DNA of 64,000 bases from assembly GCA_017933935.1 (NCBI GenBank), contig JADWQK010000144.1:62001-126000 (forward strand), read 5' to 3'. The notes beneath the pieces are model-generated. The model saw only the letters and a list, made by a program, of their open reading frames with translations, made no database searches and had not been told where the DNA came from. A program made the translations under genes and the position numbers. Source of the stretch: Sesamia nonagrioides. Its lineage: Eukaryota; Arthropoda; Insecta; Lepidoptera; Noctuidae. Positions 54,421 to 64,000 of the stretch are shown here, piece after piece. The stretch's first letter is position 1. Every line of letters begins with the position of its first letter.

Positions 54421-55518
54421 AACGCACTCTTCATGTCATAATTTATAAACATTTAAACTCAAACATACCCGTCACAACTATTTGTAGGCCATAAAGACAT
54501 TTTGTTCCGTGCGGGAATCAAATCCGCGACATGTAGCGCTGCAATCGATCTCTCAGAAGCATGTACTAGTAACAGGGTTGCAGAGATCCAATAAGCTGTC
54601 GCTCCATGCACATATTCGTCTTTTTTCTGACACGTATTTATAATTTATTTAAGTATGCATACACATGTAGCGTTGTAGTGTAAAACTGATTTACATCCGT
54701 CACCTCGCATCAGGTTCAGTTGAAAATCAGTGTCAGGCAGTGTTTTTGCTGAACAGGGCCTTTATGGTGCAGCCACGTGGCGCACTTTACTGCTATTTTT
54801 TACATCGGGGTTTTTCCTTTTTATTTGAATTTTTTTAAACTTTTCTAGCTACCTGATGTATGTGTATTTTAGATTTATTGTATGTTATTAAGTCTGTGCT
54901 GAGTAAATGTATTTTCTTTCTGTCTTTCTTTCATGCAAAATATTGGTATGGAGCTTTATCCGTTTAGATTAGAAATCGACAACAAACATACTTGGAAAAA
55001 GGTTCGGCAGATTAAATTTTTATAGTTATTGCAAAATAAAATCTATAGTTTTAATACAATGACGTCACGGGGCTAATGAGTAGTTAGTAAAAGTATTTGT
55101 TGTTTTTAATTAATGATTTAATAACATATTCTATGACAATACACTAATCACTGCTTCTTTTAAATCACATAAATTGATTGTTATGTACTAAGCAAACACA
55201 TATTGTTATAGTAAACATTTTCATTTTTAATGTCTGGACTTGAAAAAAGACGATGATCCCTGAGTTTGTTTTGGCTTTTCTTCTCAGAGGTGGTTAGGAA
55301 ATGCTGGCTACAGCTAGTTTAATAAAAATATGACGTGTAAAAGTGATCAGTGATCCTACTTGCATAATAAACGAATTCATTTCATTTCAATAGAATAAGT
55401 TGCTACGCAGCTGTTTTTCATTACTGTATTGATGATAAATGATGATCATCATCATCATCATATTTTTTTTTCTTTTTCAGTGAGTATCTACCCTTACAAC
55501 ATCGAGTCATATAAGACA
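54421..55518. other. No gene; possible SINE head
   Basis: 54505-54560 on the minus strand has a B-box-like GGATTTGATTCCCGC. Nothing else supported apart from a (CAT)n tract near 55444-55460. Confidence 0.4.
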
Positions 55519-55728
55519 CTAGCGGCCGCCAGCGACTTCGTTCGCTTAGAGTTAGTTATAATGCTCGGATCCTATTGGTCGCAGCAAGATGATAGATAGC
55601 CTAAAGCCTTCCTGGGTTAATGGGCTAACAAAAGCAAAAAGAATTTTTCAAATCGGACCAGTAGGTCTTGAGATTAGCGCGTTCAAACAAGCCAACAAAC
55701 TCTTCAGCTTTATATATTAGTATAGATT
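55519..55728 (-). mobile_element. Hel-B, minus-strand copy
   Basis: CTAG at 55519-55522, GA at 55727-55728 before T. Contains CCTAAAGCCTTCCTGGGTTA. Confidence 0.8.
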
Positions 55729-56095
55729 ATTCTCACCTCACAAAACACAACACACCAAGCCTCAGATACCAAACATCAAATTAATATACATCGCCTGTAC
55801 TAGTAATTCATACCTTATTTCGTTAGTAATAAGTACCATCTTCCCAACTCCGCATCAATATTGAAGTCTCGTCCGGACTACAAAGTATAAGTAAGTTATA
55901 TAAATATTCATATCATTCATTAATAGTCGTTAGCAGCCATCGAAAACTTGTTAAAGCATAACTAATAGGCTTCCGTGCAAAGTTCATTATCTCTTTCACA
56001 AAAGATAATTTCTAACTCCACAGAAAAATGGAAGATCTAACTTTATTGTCGGAAGCGGTTCATACTACGTCATTTTAATTTTATAGGATTACCTA
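55729..56095. other. No recognisable feature
   Basis: AT-rich spacer. Confidence 0.4.
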
Positions 56096-56656
56096 CTAGC
56101 TGCGCGCCACGGGTTCACCCGCGTATGATTGGATCCCGTGAGAATCATCATCATCTCAGCGTTAATCCCAGTCGCATCAGAAGCTTTTTCAGCTTTGGAG
56201 TCTGGGGTCCGCTTTACCAGTCTAACTGCTGATTTTGGCTAAACTTCGATATTTTCCGTAACCGCCGTCTGACCTCCACAACATGAAGGCGACATCGAAG
56301 TATTGCAGTTAGACCAATTGTTGGACTTTTGAGGGCTCCAACAACCCGTAAAGACTGCCATTAGATGTTCGTATAGCAGCCGCATCGAGCACATATCCTC
56401 GATGAGCAGCCGGGACCAACAGCTTAACGTTCCGAGGGACGACCAGACCAATGCAAATATTCATATTCATACATACAAATATTTGCACTGCCCGGGGATC
56501 TAACTCGCGCCTCAATTCGTTTGGATCCCGTAGGAATATCGGGATAAAAAGTATTCTATGTGTTATTTCTGGTTATAAACCATCTGTGTGTCAAATTTCA
56601 TCCAAAGCCGTTCAATAGTTTTTGCGTGAAAGAGTTACTAATATGCATCTATACAT
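56096..56656 (-). mobile_element. Hel-A-like copy split by SINE-1
   Basis: CTAG at 56096-56099 with CGCGCCACGGGTTCACCCGC, then after the SINE ATATCGGGATAAAAAGTATT and TGTGTCAAATTTCATCCAAA. The 5' end is decayed. Diverged from the other Hel-A copies. Confidence 0.65.
56146..56516 (-). mobile_element. SINE-1, head-truncated, in Hel-A
   Basis: Starts CATCATCATC and ends within the tRNA-like head (GGGGATCTAACTCGCGCCTC). TTGGATCCCGT(G/A)(A/G)GAAT on both sides (56129-56145, 56521-56537) is an imperfect TSD. Confidence 0.8.
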
Positions 56657-56660
56657 TGTC

Positions 56661-57116
56661 ATAAAATTTGTATTAATTTATTTATTTATTTTATTATTTA
56701 TGTACACACAGTAAAATGCATAAAGATGCGACAAAATTAGGATCTGAGTACAAAGGTGCTGCTTAATTCTTAAGAAATTTCTTCCAGCAGACCTGCGAAA
56801 GGAGAAGTAAAACAGAAGTGTAGACAATAGTGTGTCAGAACAAGGAGGAAATAAACTATGAATATGATAACTATAAAAGTAATAATATTAAATATACCTA
56901 AACATATAACAAACATATAGAAACCAAAAATAAAGAGTTGTTAGTATACTTAAACAAATACATAATATTATTACATATACATACATAGTTCATAATATTT
57001 GGAGAATATTTATAGAACTCAATAAAATTATTACTTCCAGTTTATCCATTCAATACCTTTTCTTTTTATGAAATCTCTCATCTGTAATTTTTATATGCAC
57101 ATTAGCTACAAACCCT
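56661..57116. other. No recognisable feature
   Basis: AT-rich spacer. Confidence 0.4.
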
Positions 57117-57508
57117 CATTATCATCTTAGCGTTAATCCCAGTCCCATCCGAAGCTTTTTCAGCTTTGGAGTCTAGGATCTGCTTTACCAGTCTAGCTGC
57201 TGATTATGGCTAAACTTCGATATTTTCCGTGAAGCGACTGCCGTTTGACCTCCACAACCCGAAGGCGATATCGAAGCATTGCAGTTAGACCAATTGTTGA
57301 ACTTTTGAAGGCTCTAACAACCCGTAACGACTGCCATTAGATGTCCGTCTGGCAACCGAGACTAACAGCTTAACATGCTTTCCGAGGCACGACCAGACCA
57401 GTGCAAGTATTCATATTCATGCATACAAATATTTGCACTGCACGGGGATCGAACCCACGCCTCCTTGCGCAGCGGCCGCGTTCGCTACCGCTACGCCACG
57501 GAGGCTGT
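57117..57508 (-). mobile_element. SINE-1, full-length
   Basis: Complete copy ending GCCACGGAGGCTGT with the B-box complement GGGGATCGAACCC. No convincing TSD. Confidence 0.87.
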
Positions 57509-57669
57509 CTCCAGCCTTCGTGGCCCAGCGGTATTAGCTATTAACAGTATTGTGAACCAAATTTGGCTACTCCACTAAAATGCTAACAATGCATAGGTAC
57601 ATAAACCCACGCTTCTGCGTGGAAGATAAGAGTAGCCAAAGACTACAGTATGCCTAGTATGAGTTTTCA

Positions 57670-57793
57670 TTACGAGACTCGATCGTCGATATCGAGCGCG
57701 TTTTAGGCTCTCATTGATTGAGAGTTTTGACAAACTTGAAGCGGGCCAATCGATGAGTCAAACGCGCTCGATATCGACGATCGAGTTTCGTAA
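57670..57793. repeat. 34-bp inverted repeat with CG-rich core
   Basis: Arms 57670-57703 and 57760-57793 have one mismatch. The core GATCGTCGATATCGAGCGCG contains its own palindrome TCGATATCGA. Spacer 56 nt. Confidence 0.85.
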
Positions 57794-58429
57794 AGAAAAT
57801 TCATACAAGGCACACTGAACACCAACTGCTTTGATACGAAAGCTACCTTAAAGAAAAGAAGTATTCTTTTGACAATATATAAATAATGAGCCGAATCTGT
57901 CCTAATTAGGGCCAATTCTTTTTACTTCTCGGCGCTCTCCAAATAAAAAAATGTAAATAGGATTTCAAAAAAGAAACACAAGTATCTATGTGATAAATAT
58001 GTCCTTCCTAAAATATCACAACTTTTAATAAACAAACGTCACGTTAGTAGAATGAAGATGCAAAAACTTTATTGCGAGGCAATATAAATTTTCCGCCAGT
58101 GTGGCCCGACATCCGCCCGCAGCCGCGCCACAGATGCAATATCCACAACCAACTCAGTTATCGTATCGATTCGCTATATACTTATAACTTCCTAGCGCGC
58201 CTGTTTTATACATATCTACATTAGCTTAGAATGTAGAGGCATTTTATGGATTAGATTTTAGAGTAATTTTATAGAATAAAGAGTTGTTGCGTGGAATTTC
58301 ATTTTTAATGTCAGAAAGTGTATTGTATGTAGCAGCTGAAATTTGTAGTCGCACGGGTCGATTAAACGCCAGTCACTGCGCCAATCGTGTCGTCGAAAGT
58401 TTACAGATATTGTTAAAATAAAGCCAAAT
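57794..58429. other. No gene supported
   Basis: AT-rich with one GC-richer patch near 58095-58130. Confidence 0.4.
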
Positions 58430-58818
58430 ACTAGAGCACAGGCGTACAGTAGCCAGCCTTTCGGTATTCTATAGGATGCATTTATGGGAGTGTGCGAGGG
58501 AATTGCATGATTTAATTCCCTCATCTCCGTTCCACCATCGGACGACCCGTCGTACGGCGAGTTTCCACCCTTACGTTGTTAACACCACTATGATCCGGAC
58601 GAAGCGTTTCGCCTCCTCCTTTATACCGCGTACATCGAGGGACTGGAAAAATTTGCCAGCGGTGGTGTTTCCGTCGGACTACAATTTGGGTGTCTTCAAG
58701 GCTAGAGTGAATAGGCTCTTAATGAACTAGTGCGCTTTAGCATCAACGATTGCGTTACTGCTTACCATCAGGATGGATTGCGGTCAAGCGCTAGTTTATA
58801 AGTTTATAAAAAAAAAAG
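58430..58818 (+). mobile_element. LINE-C copy 5, best-preserved 3' end
   Basis: 84-codon frame (58476-58730) with IPRTSRDWKNLPAVVFPSDY and VFKARVNRLL. UTR TGCGCTTTAGCATCAACGAT. Intact A-rich tail (TTTATAAGTTTATAAAAAAA). Used here as reference for the interrupted copy at 4850. Confidence 0.78.
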
Positions 58819-59292
58819 TAAAATTACTAAAAAAAGGCTTTGAATCAGTACTAACAACAGCCGCACGTGTTGATCGATCAGGTTAAGCTGCGCTTTCCGC
58901 GGTAGGTCAGTCGATGGATGAACCTATTCACATAGGTACCTATACCCCTGTGTGCCTCGAGAACACAAGTTAGCGGTTAAGCCGTAGATCCCGGATTTCA
59001 TTCTTGGATCATTGAGAGACGTTCTAGACGCTTGCCGAGATCAATTCGTGGATGGCTGCTCTCCACCACACCACATCCACTGCTCAGACTGCTAATCTTA
59101 CAACGTTACCATCAGAAGCCAGTCTTAAGTATAACCAGTCTTACTGAGGGGATATAACTTGGTATGAGTGGAAATCACGAACTAACAACTACCCAGATTA
59201 CTGACTGCCATCAAAATTCTGCTGCATCCGATCGTTTGAGCGTATGGTCATAAAATGTTCTAGATATGTCAATATAACCCTGTGTTAGCGGA
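58819..59292. other. No recognisable feature
   Basis: Mixed composition; nothing supported. Confidence 0.4.
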
Positions 59293-59430
59293 ACAGACGA
59301 CAGCACGTTAAGCTACTACAATCTGTCAAATTTCTTTATTGCTTTTTCAACTTTAATGTTATAGCATTAAGGCTCACAGTTCGGTGGGAATATTTGAAAG
59401 TTTCGGGTAGCTTGACGTGCTGTCGTCCGT
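59293..59430. mobile_element. Element P1, uninterrupted
   Basis: 138 bp with inverted ends ACAGACGACAGCACGTTAAG and CTTGACGTGCTGTCGTCCGT. Same ends as the split copy at 27095-27742. Confidence 0.75.
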
Positions 59431-59449
59431 ACTTACTATTACAAATCTT

Positions 59450-59495
59450 CTTCTTCATCCTATAGAGGTCCACTGCTGGACACAGGCCTCCCTCA
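59450..59495 (-). mobile_element. RTE-type LINE end, short
   Basis: The minus frame ends REACVQQWTSIG then stop. The long frame open upstream (to 59841) crosses element M and an R1-like LINE, so it is a chimera. Confidence 0.65.
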
Positions 59496-59496
59496 A

Positions 59497-60251
59497 TGCT
59501 TTCATTGCATTGGGGGGTTCGCCATAATCCCTACGCTTGGCGGGCGAGTTGGAGATAGCAGTAATTTGATATTCCACAGGAGAAGCGCTGCTGCCCGCTT
59601 CTCTGGTGAGAATGAACCTCTGGTGAAGTGAGTAGTGTCTGGTGACTGTGAATTTGAACAGTCCGCACATCACATCTTGTGGGAGTGTATTCTTTGGCAG
59701 AATGATCGCAATATTATGTTGGATAGTGTACAAGTTACATCCGGAGTCGTTTATTATACGGACCTTGTAGAAACTAGAACCAATTTCCGTGCGTTCAGGC
59801 GCTTTTGTCATACCTATTAGTGGAATCAATTGTAACAGCACATACCTACTTAGGACCCATTAACTTAATCAAATTTTATTCCGTGGTGCTTGGCAATCTG
59901 GACTTCTCCCAGATGCAATATTGTCCCTTTGTGCCGATTGGCCTAGTTCTGTTCTGTCTCCTGCTTGTTATGGAGGGAAGTGGAAAAAATATTTTTTTTC
60001 TTACTCCACCGCTATTTTTTTCTGATTAATTTCGTTGCGGGACCCAAGACAGTTGAATCGTTTCTCCGGGACTCGTCAAGCTTCTTTGCTCGGCGTTTTT
60101 CTGGCGGCCTCCACTGTTGATTCTGGCTTTCAGGAGTTGCAGTGGGTGGGAAATGTGTGGCGGGTTTTGTTCTCTGGTGAGAGTGCCCCTAGTCGCCTCT
60201 TACGACACCGACGGGAGGATATGGTTTGGGCAGCCCGGTACCATTACATAT
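59497..60251 (+). mobile_element. Element M, split by an R1-like LINE
   Basis: 59497-59611 matches the complement of 31783-31865 (TCATTGCATTGGGGG, TGATATTCCACAGGAGAAGC). 60183-60251 continues it (CCCCTAGTCGCCTCTTACGA, GGGAGGATATGG, CCCGGTACCA). Confidence 0.65.
59612..60169 (+). mobile_element. 5'-truncated LINE with R1-like C-terminus
   Basis: TTCTCTGGTGAGA on both sides (59599-59611, 60170-60182) is a 13-bp TSD. The first frame reads CEFEQSAHHILWECILWQND and TNFRAFRRFCHTY, resembling the Cys/His tail of R1-clade ORF2. The remainder is 3' UTR without a poly(A). Confidence 0.65.
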
Positions 60252-60645
60252 CATCATCATCATCCCAGCGTTAATCCCAGTCGCATCCGAAGCCTTTTCA
60301 GCTTTGGAGTCTGGGGTCTGCTTTACCAGACCAACTGCTGATATGGCTAAACTTCGACATTTTCCGTGAAGCGACTGCCGTCTGACCTCCACAACCCGAA
60401 GGCGATATCGAAGCATTGCAGTTAGACCAATTGTTGGACTTTTGAGGGCTCCAACGACCCGTAACGACTGCCACTAGATGTTCGTATGGCAACCGGGACC
60501 AACGGCTTAACGTGCTTTCCGAGGCACGGCCAGACCAGTGCAAATATTCATATTCATGCATACAAATACTTGCACTGTGCGGGGATCGAACCCGCGCCGC
60601 CTTGCGCAGCGGCCGCGTCCGCTACCGCTGCGCCACGGAGGCTGT
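60252..60645 (-). mobile_element. SINE-1 with perfect 17-bp TSD
   Basis: 394 bp, complete. CCGGTACCATTACATAT at 60235-60251 and 60646-60662. The reference copy for SINE-1 boundaries. Confidence 0.93.
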
Positions 60646-60662
60646 CCGGTACCATTACATAT

Positions 60663-61151
60663 GACCTTGGTTAATTGTCTAATAGTCTAGGCGACTAGAA
60701 CAACTACAATATCATGCTAAATTGTATGAATTTTATGTAGCCTAGTACTCGAAGTAAATAACAATTAAGTATATACTATTCCCGCTGCTTATAAGGTAGA
60801 TGTCATGTCTCCAAATTTTTCATTCTGAGACATGCTGGTTTCATCACAGTGTTTCCCTTCACAGTTTTAAGAGCAGTGGTGTAAGATTAAACTACTAAAA
60901 CCATAATAATAAATTGTTCTACTTAAAGTTTCAACAAGATGCGACAAGTCCGATTAATACTTTAAAATAAGTTCCTCGAAGTGAGGTATCAATACTGGAA
61001 AACTTCGTTTTAAAACTTTCCATCCAATTTACTTTGATATTGAAATTTAAAATTTCTATAGAGGCGTAGCATTTTAATACTAAAGTTTATTAGGTATGAA
61101 ACATTTCACTAAGTGTTATTTTCAACTTTATACAATAATTCAATTTTATGA
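60663..61151. other. No recognisable feature
   Basis: AT-rich spacer. Confidence 0.4.
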
Positions 61152-61364
61152 CTAGCGGCCGCCAGCGACTTCGTTCGCTTGGAGTTAGTTATGCTCCGCT
61201 CCTATTGGTCGCAGCATGATGTTATATAGCCTAAAGCCTTCCTGGATTAATGGGCTATCCAAGACAAAATAATAATATGATAATAATTTTTCAAATCAGA
61301 CCCGTAGTACCCGAGATTAGCGCGTTCAAACAAACAAACTCTTCAGCTTTATATATTAGTTAGA
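61152..61364 (-). mobile_element. Hel-B, minus-strand copy
   Basis: CTAG at 61152-61155 after A; the 5' end is slightly changed (ATTAGTTAGAT). Contains CCTAAAGCCTTCCTGGATTA. Confidence 0.78.
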
Positions 61365-61658
61365 TATATAAGTATCCACCTACATTGGGACACAATTATC
61401 CTCTCAGTGAATTCATCATTCAAATCAAATAAAATCAAAAGTCATTTATTCAACTTAGGCTGAGAATCAGAATTTTCTTAACTTAAAAATTACAAGACAC
61501 AGTCCCCTCAAAAACCCTTTGTCGCTTCCTAGTGCTTTCGCTGAAAAAAAGTTGCAATAAACTCCCCAACAATAGCAATTCATTCATCTAATAACCCATG
61601 TGCCCATGTGGTTGATAATGGCCCACTCCATTTTACCGAGAGGAGGATATATTTTTCC

Positions 61659-62092
61659 TTTAGGCCGCTGCCTCGAATCTTGCGGGCAGCGGGGCGGCGG
61701 CGGCGGTGGCGCGGGAGCCGAGCGGGCATCGAAGACCCTTTCTCGAAACTAGCGGGTAGATCGCGTGTCACTATAGCCACTATAGTGTTGTGTTCGCGAT
61801 TGTGTCGACGAGATATTCGTTTTTAATCCCAAAAAAAATGTCTGAAAAATGGCGGCAACATCATTTTGATTCAAATTTATTCCTAACGCTCGATCACCGC
61901 TCGCTGCCCGCCCGCTGCCCGCAAGATTCGAGCGCGAGAAGTACACTGCTCGCTACCCGCCACCGCCCCGCTACCGTGCCGCTGTTTTCGAGAACCGGTC
62001 CATTTGATTTTACGCATAAGATCCTGCCGCTCACTCGCCGCCGCCGCCGCCGCTGCCCCGCTGCCCGCAAGATTCGAGGCAGCGGCCTTAAA
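61659..62092. mobile_element. Element N, GC-rich TIR element
   Basis: About 434 bp. Ends GGCCGCTGCCTCGAATCTTG (CGGGCAGCGGGG) and the mirror image at 62040-62090. Sub-copies of CTGCCCGCAAGATTCGAG lie inside near 61914. The centre has CACTATAGCCACTATAGTG. (CGG)n runs flank the arms. The overlapping Arg/Pro-rich frames are composition artefacts. Confidence 0.7.
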
Positions 62093-62390
62093 CAAAGTAT
62101 AGCGTCTGCCTGGGTTCGAACGGACTGAATGCAAGACAGGGTAACTAACTCAGTTGGGGCAACCTCCATTTACGATTAATACCACTTGGTAGTACCTCTG
62201 GGCCACCTCTCCTCACTGCTGATCATCATCTGCTGCATCACCGTCTGCATAACTATGATGGGATCACGCTCCAGTATGTATGAATGCTGCTTGAATACCA
62301 GTTTCTTACATCTCTAAAATCCAATTACTGGTTACTATAATATCCCAAACCGTAGGCCCTGGTAGGCCCCCGATACCTAAGGTGGACCGA

Positions 62391-62573
62391 CGAACTGGTG
62401 AAGGTCGCGGGAAACCGCTGGATGCGGGAGGCGCAGGACCAGGCCAGCCGTGGACGTCTTTCAGCTAAAATGATGATCATGATGATATCCCACGGTATGA
62501 GTGATTGTCGGCTTTCTGACTACCCATAACGACTGCCAAAGATCTAGGAATGACAGCCGGGACTAACGGCTTA
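62391..62573 (+). mobile_element. RTE tail joined to repeat U
   Basis: The plus frame TDELVKVAGNRWMREAQDQA is RTE-like, with the LEEAYVQQ part deleted, then an ATGATGATCATGATGAT tail. Repeat U follows (GACTACCCATAACGACTGCC ... ACGGCTTAAC) and is cut at 62574 by MITE-G4. 63981-64000 may be its continuation. Confidence 0.6.
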
Positions 62574-63603
62574 ACAGGGGACTCTAGTGCCGAGGAATTT
62601 GAAAAATAGGTATTTGAAAAAACTATTACCGTCGCGTTGCTTCCAACCTCTCCCGGTAAAGTGCGAAAAAGACAGTTTCAGCTCAGGCTGATTTTACCTA
62701 CAAAAACGTTGACCAAAAGACGTTTCGTATTCCACTGTTTTCTTTTTCAAAACACGACAGATCTCAATTATCAAAATAATTATTTTCAAAATTTAGAGGA
62801 AAAGTATGCCTATGCTTTTATTATTTTCTTTTTTGACAAAAAAAATTTCACGTTTATTTAATAGTCATCTGAACATCACGGTAAGAATGGGTTAATTTTC
62901 GCGATTTTGAAGTACCTTTTTCTTTATTAATTAAGTTTTGGTAAAAATCAAATGATAGGGGCACATAATTTACCGACTTCAAAAAGGAGGAGGTTACTCA
63001 ATTCGACCGTATATATGCTTTTTTATGTTTGTTCGCGCATAACTTAGTCGTTTATGAACCGATTTTGATAATTATTTATCTGTTGGAAAGAAGACATTCC
63101 CAAGGTGGTCCCATGATAAGGATATCAGGGTTTGATGGTGGAAGACCAGAGAAAACAAGGGAAACTTTCAAAAATTGCAGGGGCGACTAGTGCATTTCTT
63201 AGCATTTTCATTAATTATTTTAAAGCACTACAATTTAATAAAGGTCTGGAGGTGATGTGATGATGGAGCCGGGAGACAGTCGAAAGAACTCCTCAACAAT
63301 TCACAGCAGCTACCTTGTGTTTGTGCTTGATTAATTTGTATTAACAAGAACCTTACACCTAGATGGGTGGTGACTGTCATTAGGGTGCTGATGATGATGA
63401 CAAAGGTCAGTTCAGGAAACTCCTAAACGATTTACAGTAGCTACCTTGTATTTGGACTCAATTCATTTATATTGATGAGACCTTTGCACCCATTGGGCTA
63501 AAATAATGGTCTGCAGTAAATTTGATGATGAAGACCATAGGCAGTTGAGGGAATACTTACGGGTAAAAATTAAAGTAAACAAAATTACGTCGTTTCTTGG
63601 GAC

Positions 63604-63639
63604 GCTGACGCAAATATAGTTGACTATATTTGCGTCAGC
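63604..63639. repeat. Perfect 17-bp hairpin
   Basis: GCTGACGCAAATATAGT at 63604-63620 is reversed at 63623-63639. Confidence 0.85.
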
Positions 63640-63702
63640 TGTCTGACCGGATGCAACTGAATACATAGTACTTTTAACAATTAAAAAGTGTAAAATAAAA
63701 AC

Positions 63703-63873
63703 TTTTTTACAAAAAAACAACCGACTTCCAAAAACCACTACAAAGTGAAGAATAAATAATTTCGGAAGTCGGTGTCCAAAACTAATATACAAAAACCAAA
63801 GACACCGACTTCCGAAATTAGTTATTTTTCACTTTGTAGTGGTTTTTGGAAGTCGGTTGTTTTTTTTGTAAAA
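63703..63873. repeat. 72-bp-arm inverted repeat
   Basis: 63703-63776 and 63802-63873 are near-perfect complements (ACAACCGACTTCCAAAAACC, ACTACAAAGTGAAGA). Spacer about 25 nt. It forms the 3' end of the 915-bp insertion. Confidence 0.85.
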
Positions 63874-64000
63874 TAGTTTTTAATATAATCATGGTGTGAA
63901 ATGGTAGAAAAAAATTGCTCTAAAAGCATTATACACGAAGAAAACAGCGGAATACGTTTGTATAGAGAAAGCACCACTAGGGTGTTTTCCGAAGCACGGA

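Larger units (their letters stand above)
62970..63884 (+). mobile_element. 915-bp insertion in MITE-G4
   Basis: ATAAT on both sides (62965-62969, 63885-63889). Begins TTACCGACTTCAAAAAGGAG. It contains degenerate tandem units of about 125-150 bp (CTCCTCAACAATTCACAGCA and CTCCTAAACGATTTACAGTA) and two fold-backs. Class unknown. Confidence 0.6.
62575..63980 (+). mobile_element. MITE-G4, split by a 915-bp repeat
   Basis: Left end AGGGGACTCTAGTGCCGAGG just after CTTAAC. The right part resumes at 63885 (ATAATCATGGTGTGAAATGG) and stops at CACCACTAG without the last bases or TTAA. Confidence 0.72.

Noticed and set aside
59455..59841. 128-codon minus frame ending in an RTE-like tail
   Set aside because: It crosses the antisense of an R1-like LINE and element M before reaching the RTE end, so it is a chimera of three repeats.
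61580..62169. Arg- and Pro-rich frames in the GC island
   Set aside because: Open in several frames at once because of (CGG)n composition, inside an inverted-repeat element. No domain or start context.
1..64000. CRISPR array, operon or prokaryotic features
   Set aside because: No regularly spaced repeat array, ribosome-binding sites or compact coding. Composition and repeats are those of an insect nuclear genome.

Overview
The window looks like a lepidopteran (moth or butterfly) nuclear genome segment. It is AT-rich and intron- or intergenic-like. I find no complete host gene in 64 kb. Nearly everything recognisable is a transposable element: tRNA-derived SINEs, RTE-, jockey- and R1-like LINE tails, A^T-targeting Helitron-like elements ending TC...CTAG, many small terminal-inverted-repeat elements (MITEs), and one largely intact Ty3/gypsy retrotransposon. 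Family letters below are my own labels: SINE-1, SINE-2, Hel-A, Hel-B, LINE-C, Rep-D, Rep-E and so on. No database search was possible, so family names rest on ends, target-site duplications (TSDs), copy-to-copy comparison within the window, and protein motifs.

Layout. 1-11.6 kb: SINEs, Hel-A and Hel-B copies, MITE-F and MITE-G, a LINE-C copy carrying a Hel-A inside a Hel-A, and a 297-bp fold-back element at 10.3 kb. 11.7-17.6 kb: a minus-strand Ty3/gypsy element with intact gag and pol, a -1 slip site, primer-binding site, polypurine tract and three LTRs, inserted into a Hel-B copy with a GACT TSD. 17.8-35 kb: a dense patchwork of Rep-D, the Q hairpin elements, SINE-1, MITEs H, I, J, L, P and G, RTE tails and Rep-E. 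35.4-36.7 kb: a decayed YqaJ-type exonuclease gene. 37-43.8 kb: three MITE-H copies within 3 kb, and a MITE-G interrupted by a jockey-like LINE. 43.8-50 kb: sparse, then F, D, SINE-2/SINE-1 and LINE-C. 50-57.5 kb: nested element S/Hel-A, the 1.85-kb element K with a nested MITE-I, and SINE-1 inside a Hel-A-like copy. 58.4-64 kb: LINE-C, nested M/R1-LINE/SINE-1, Hel-B, a GC-rich MITE, and a MITE-G split by a 915-bp repeat at the right edge.

How the parts relate. There is no operon or host pathway here. The main stories are element on element: nested insertions whose empty sites can be read in the sequence, SINE-like families that share 3' ends with LINEs, a gypsy element apparently retrotransposed with an extra internal LTR, and repeated inverted (fold-back) duplications in single copies of otherwise ordinary families. 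I did not find a convincing undescribed functional system. The three-LTR gypsy and the recurring fold-back duplications are the best leads.
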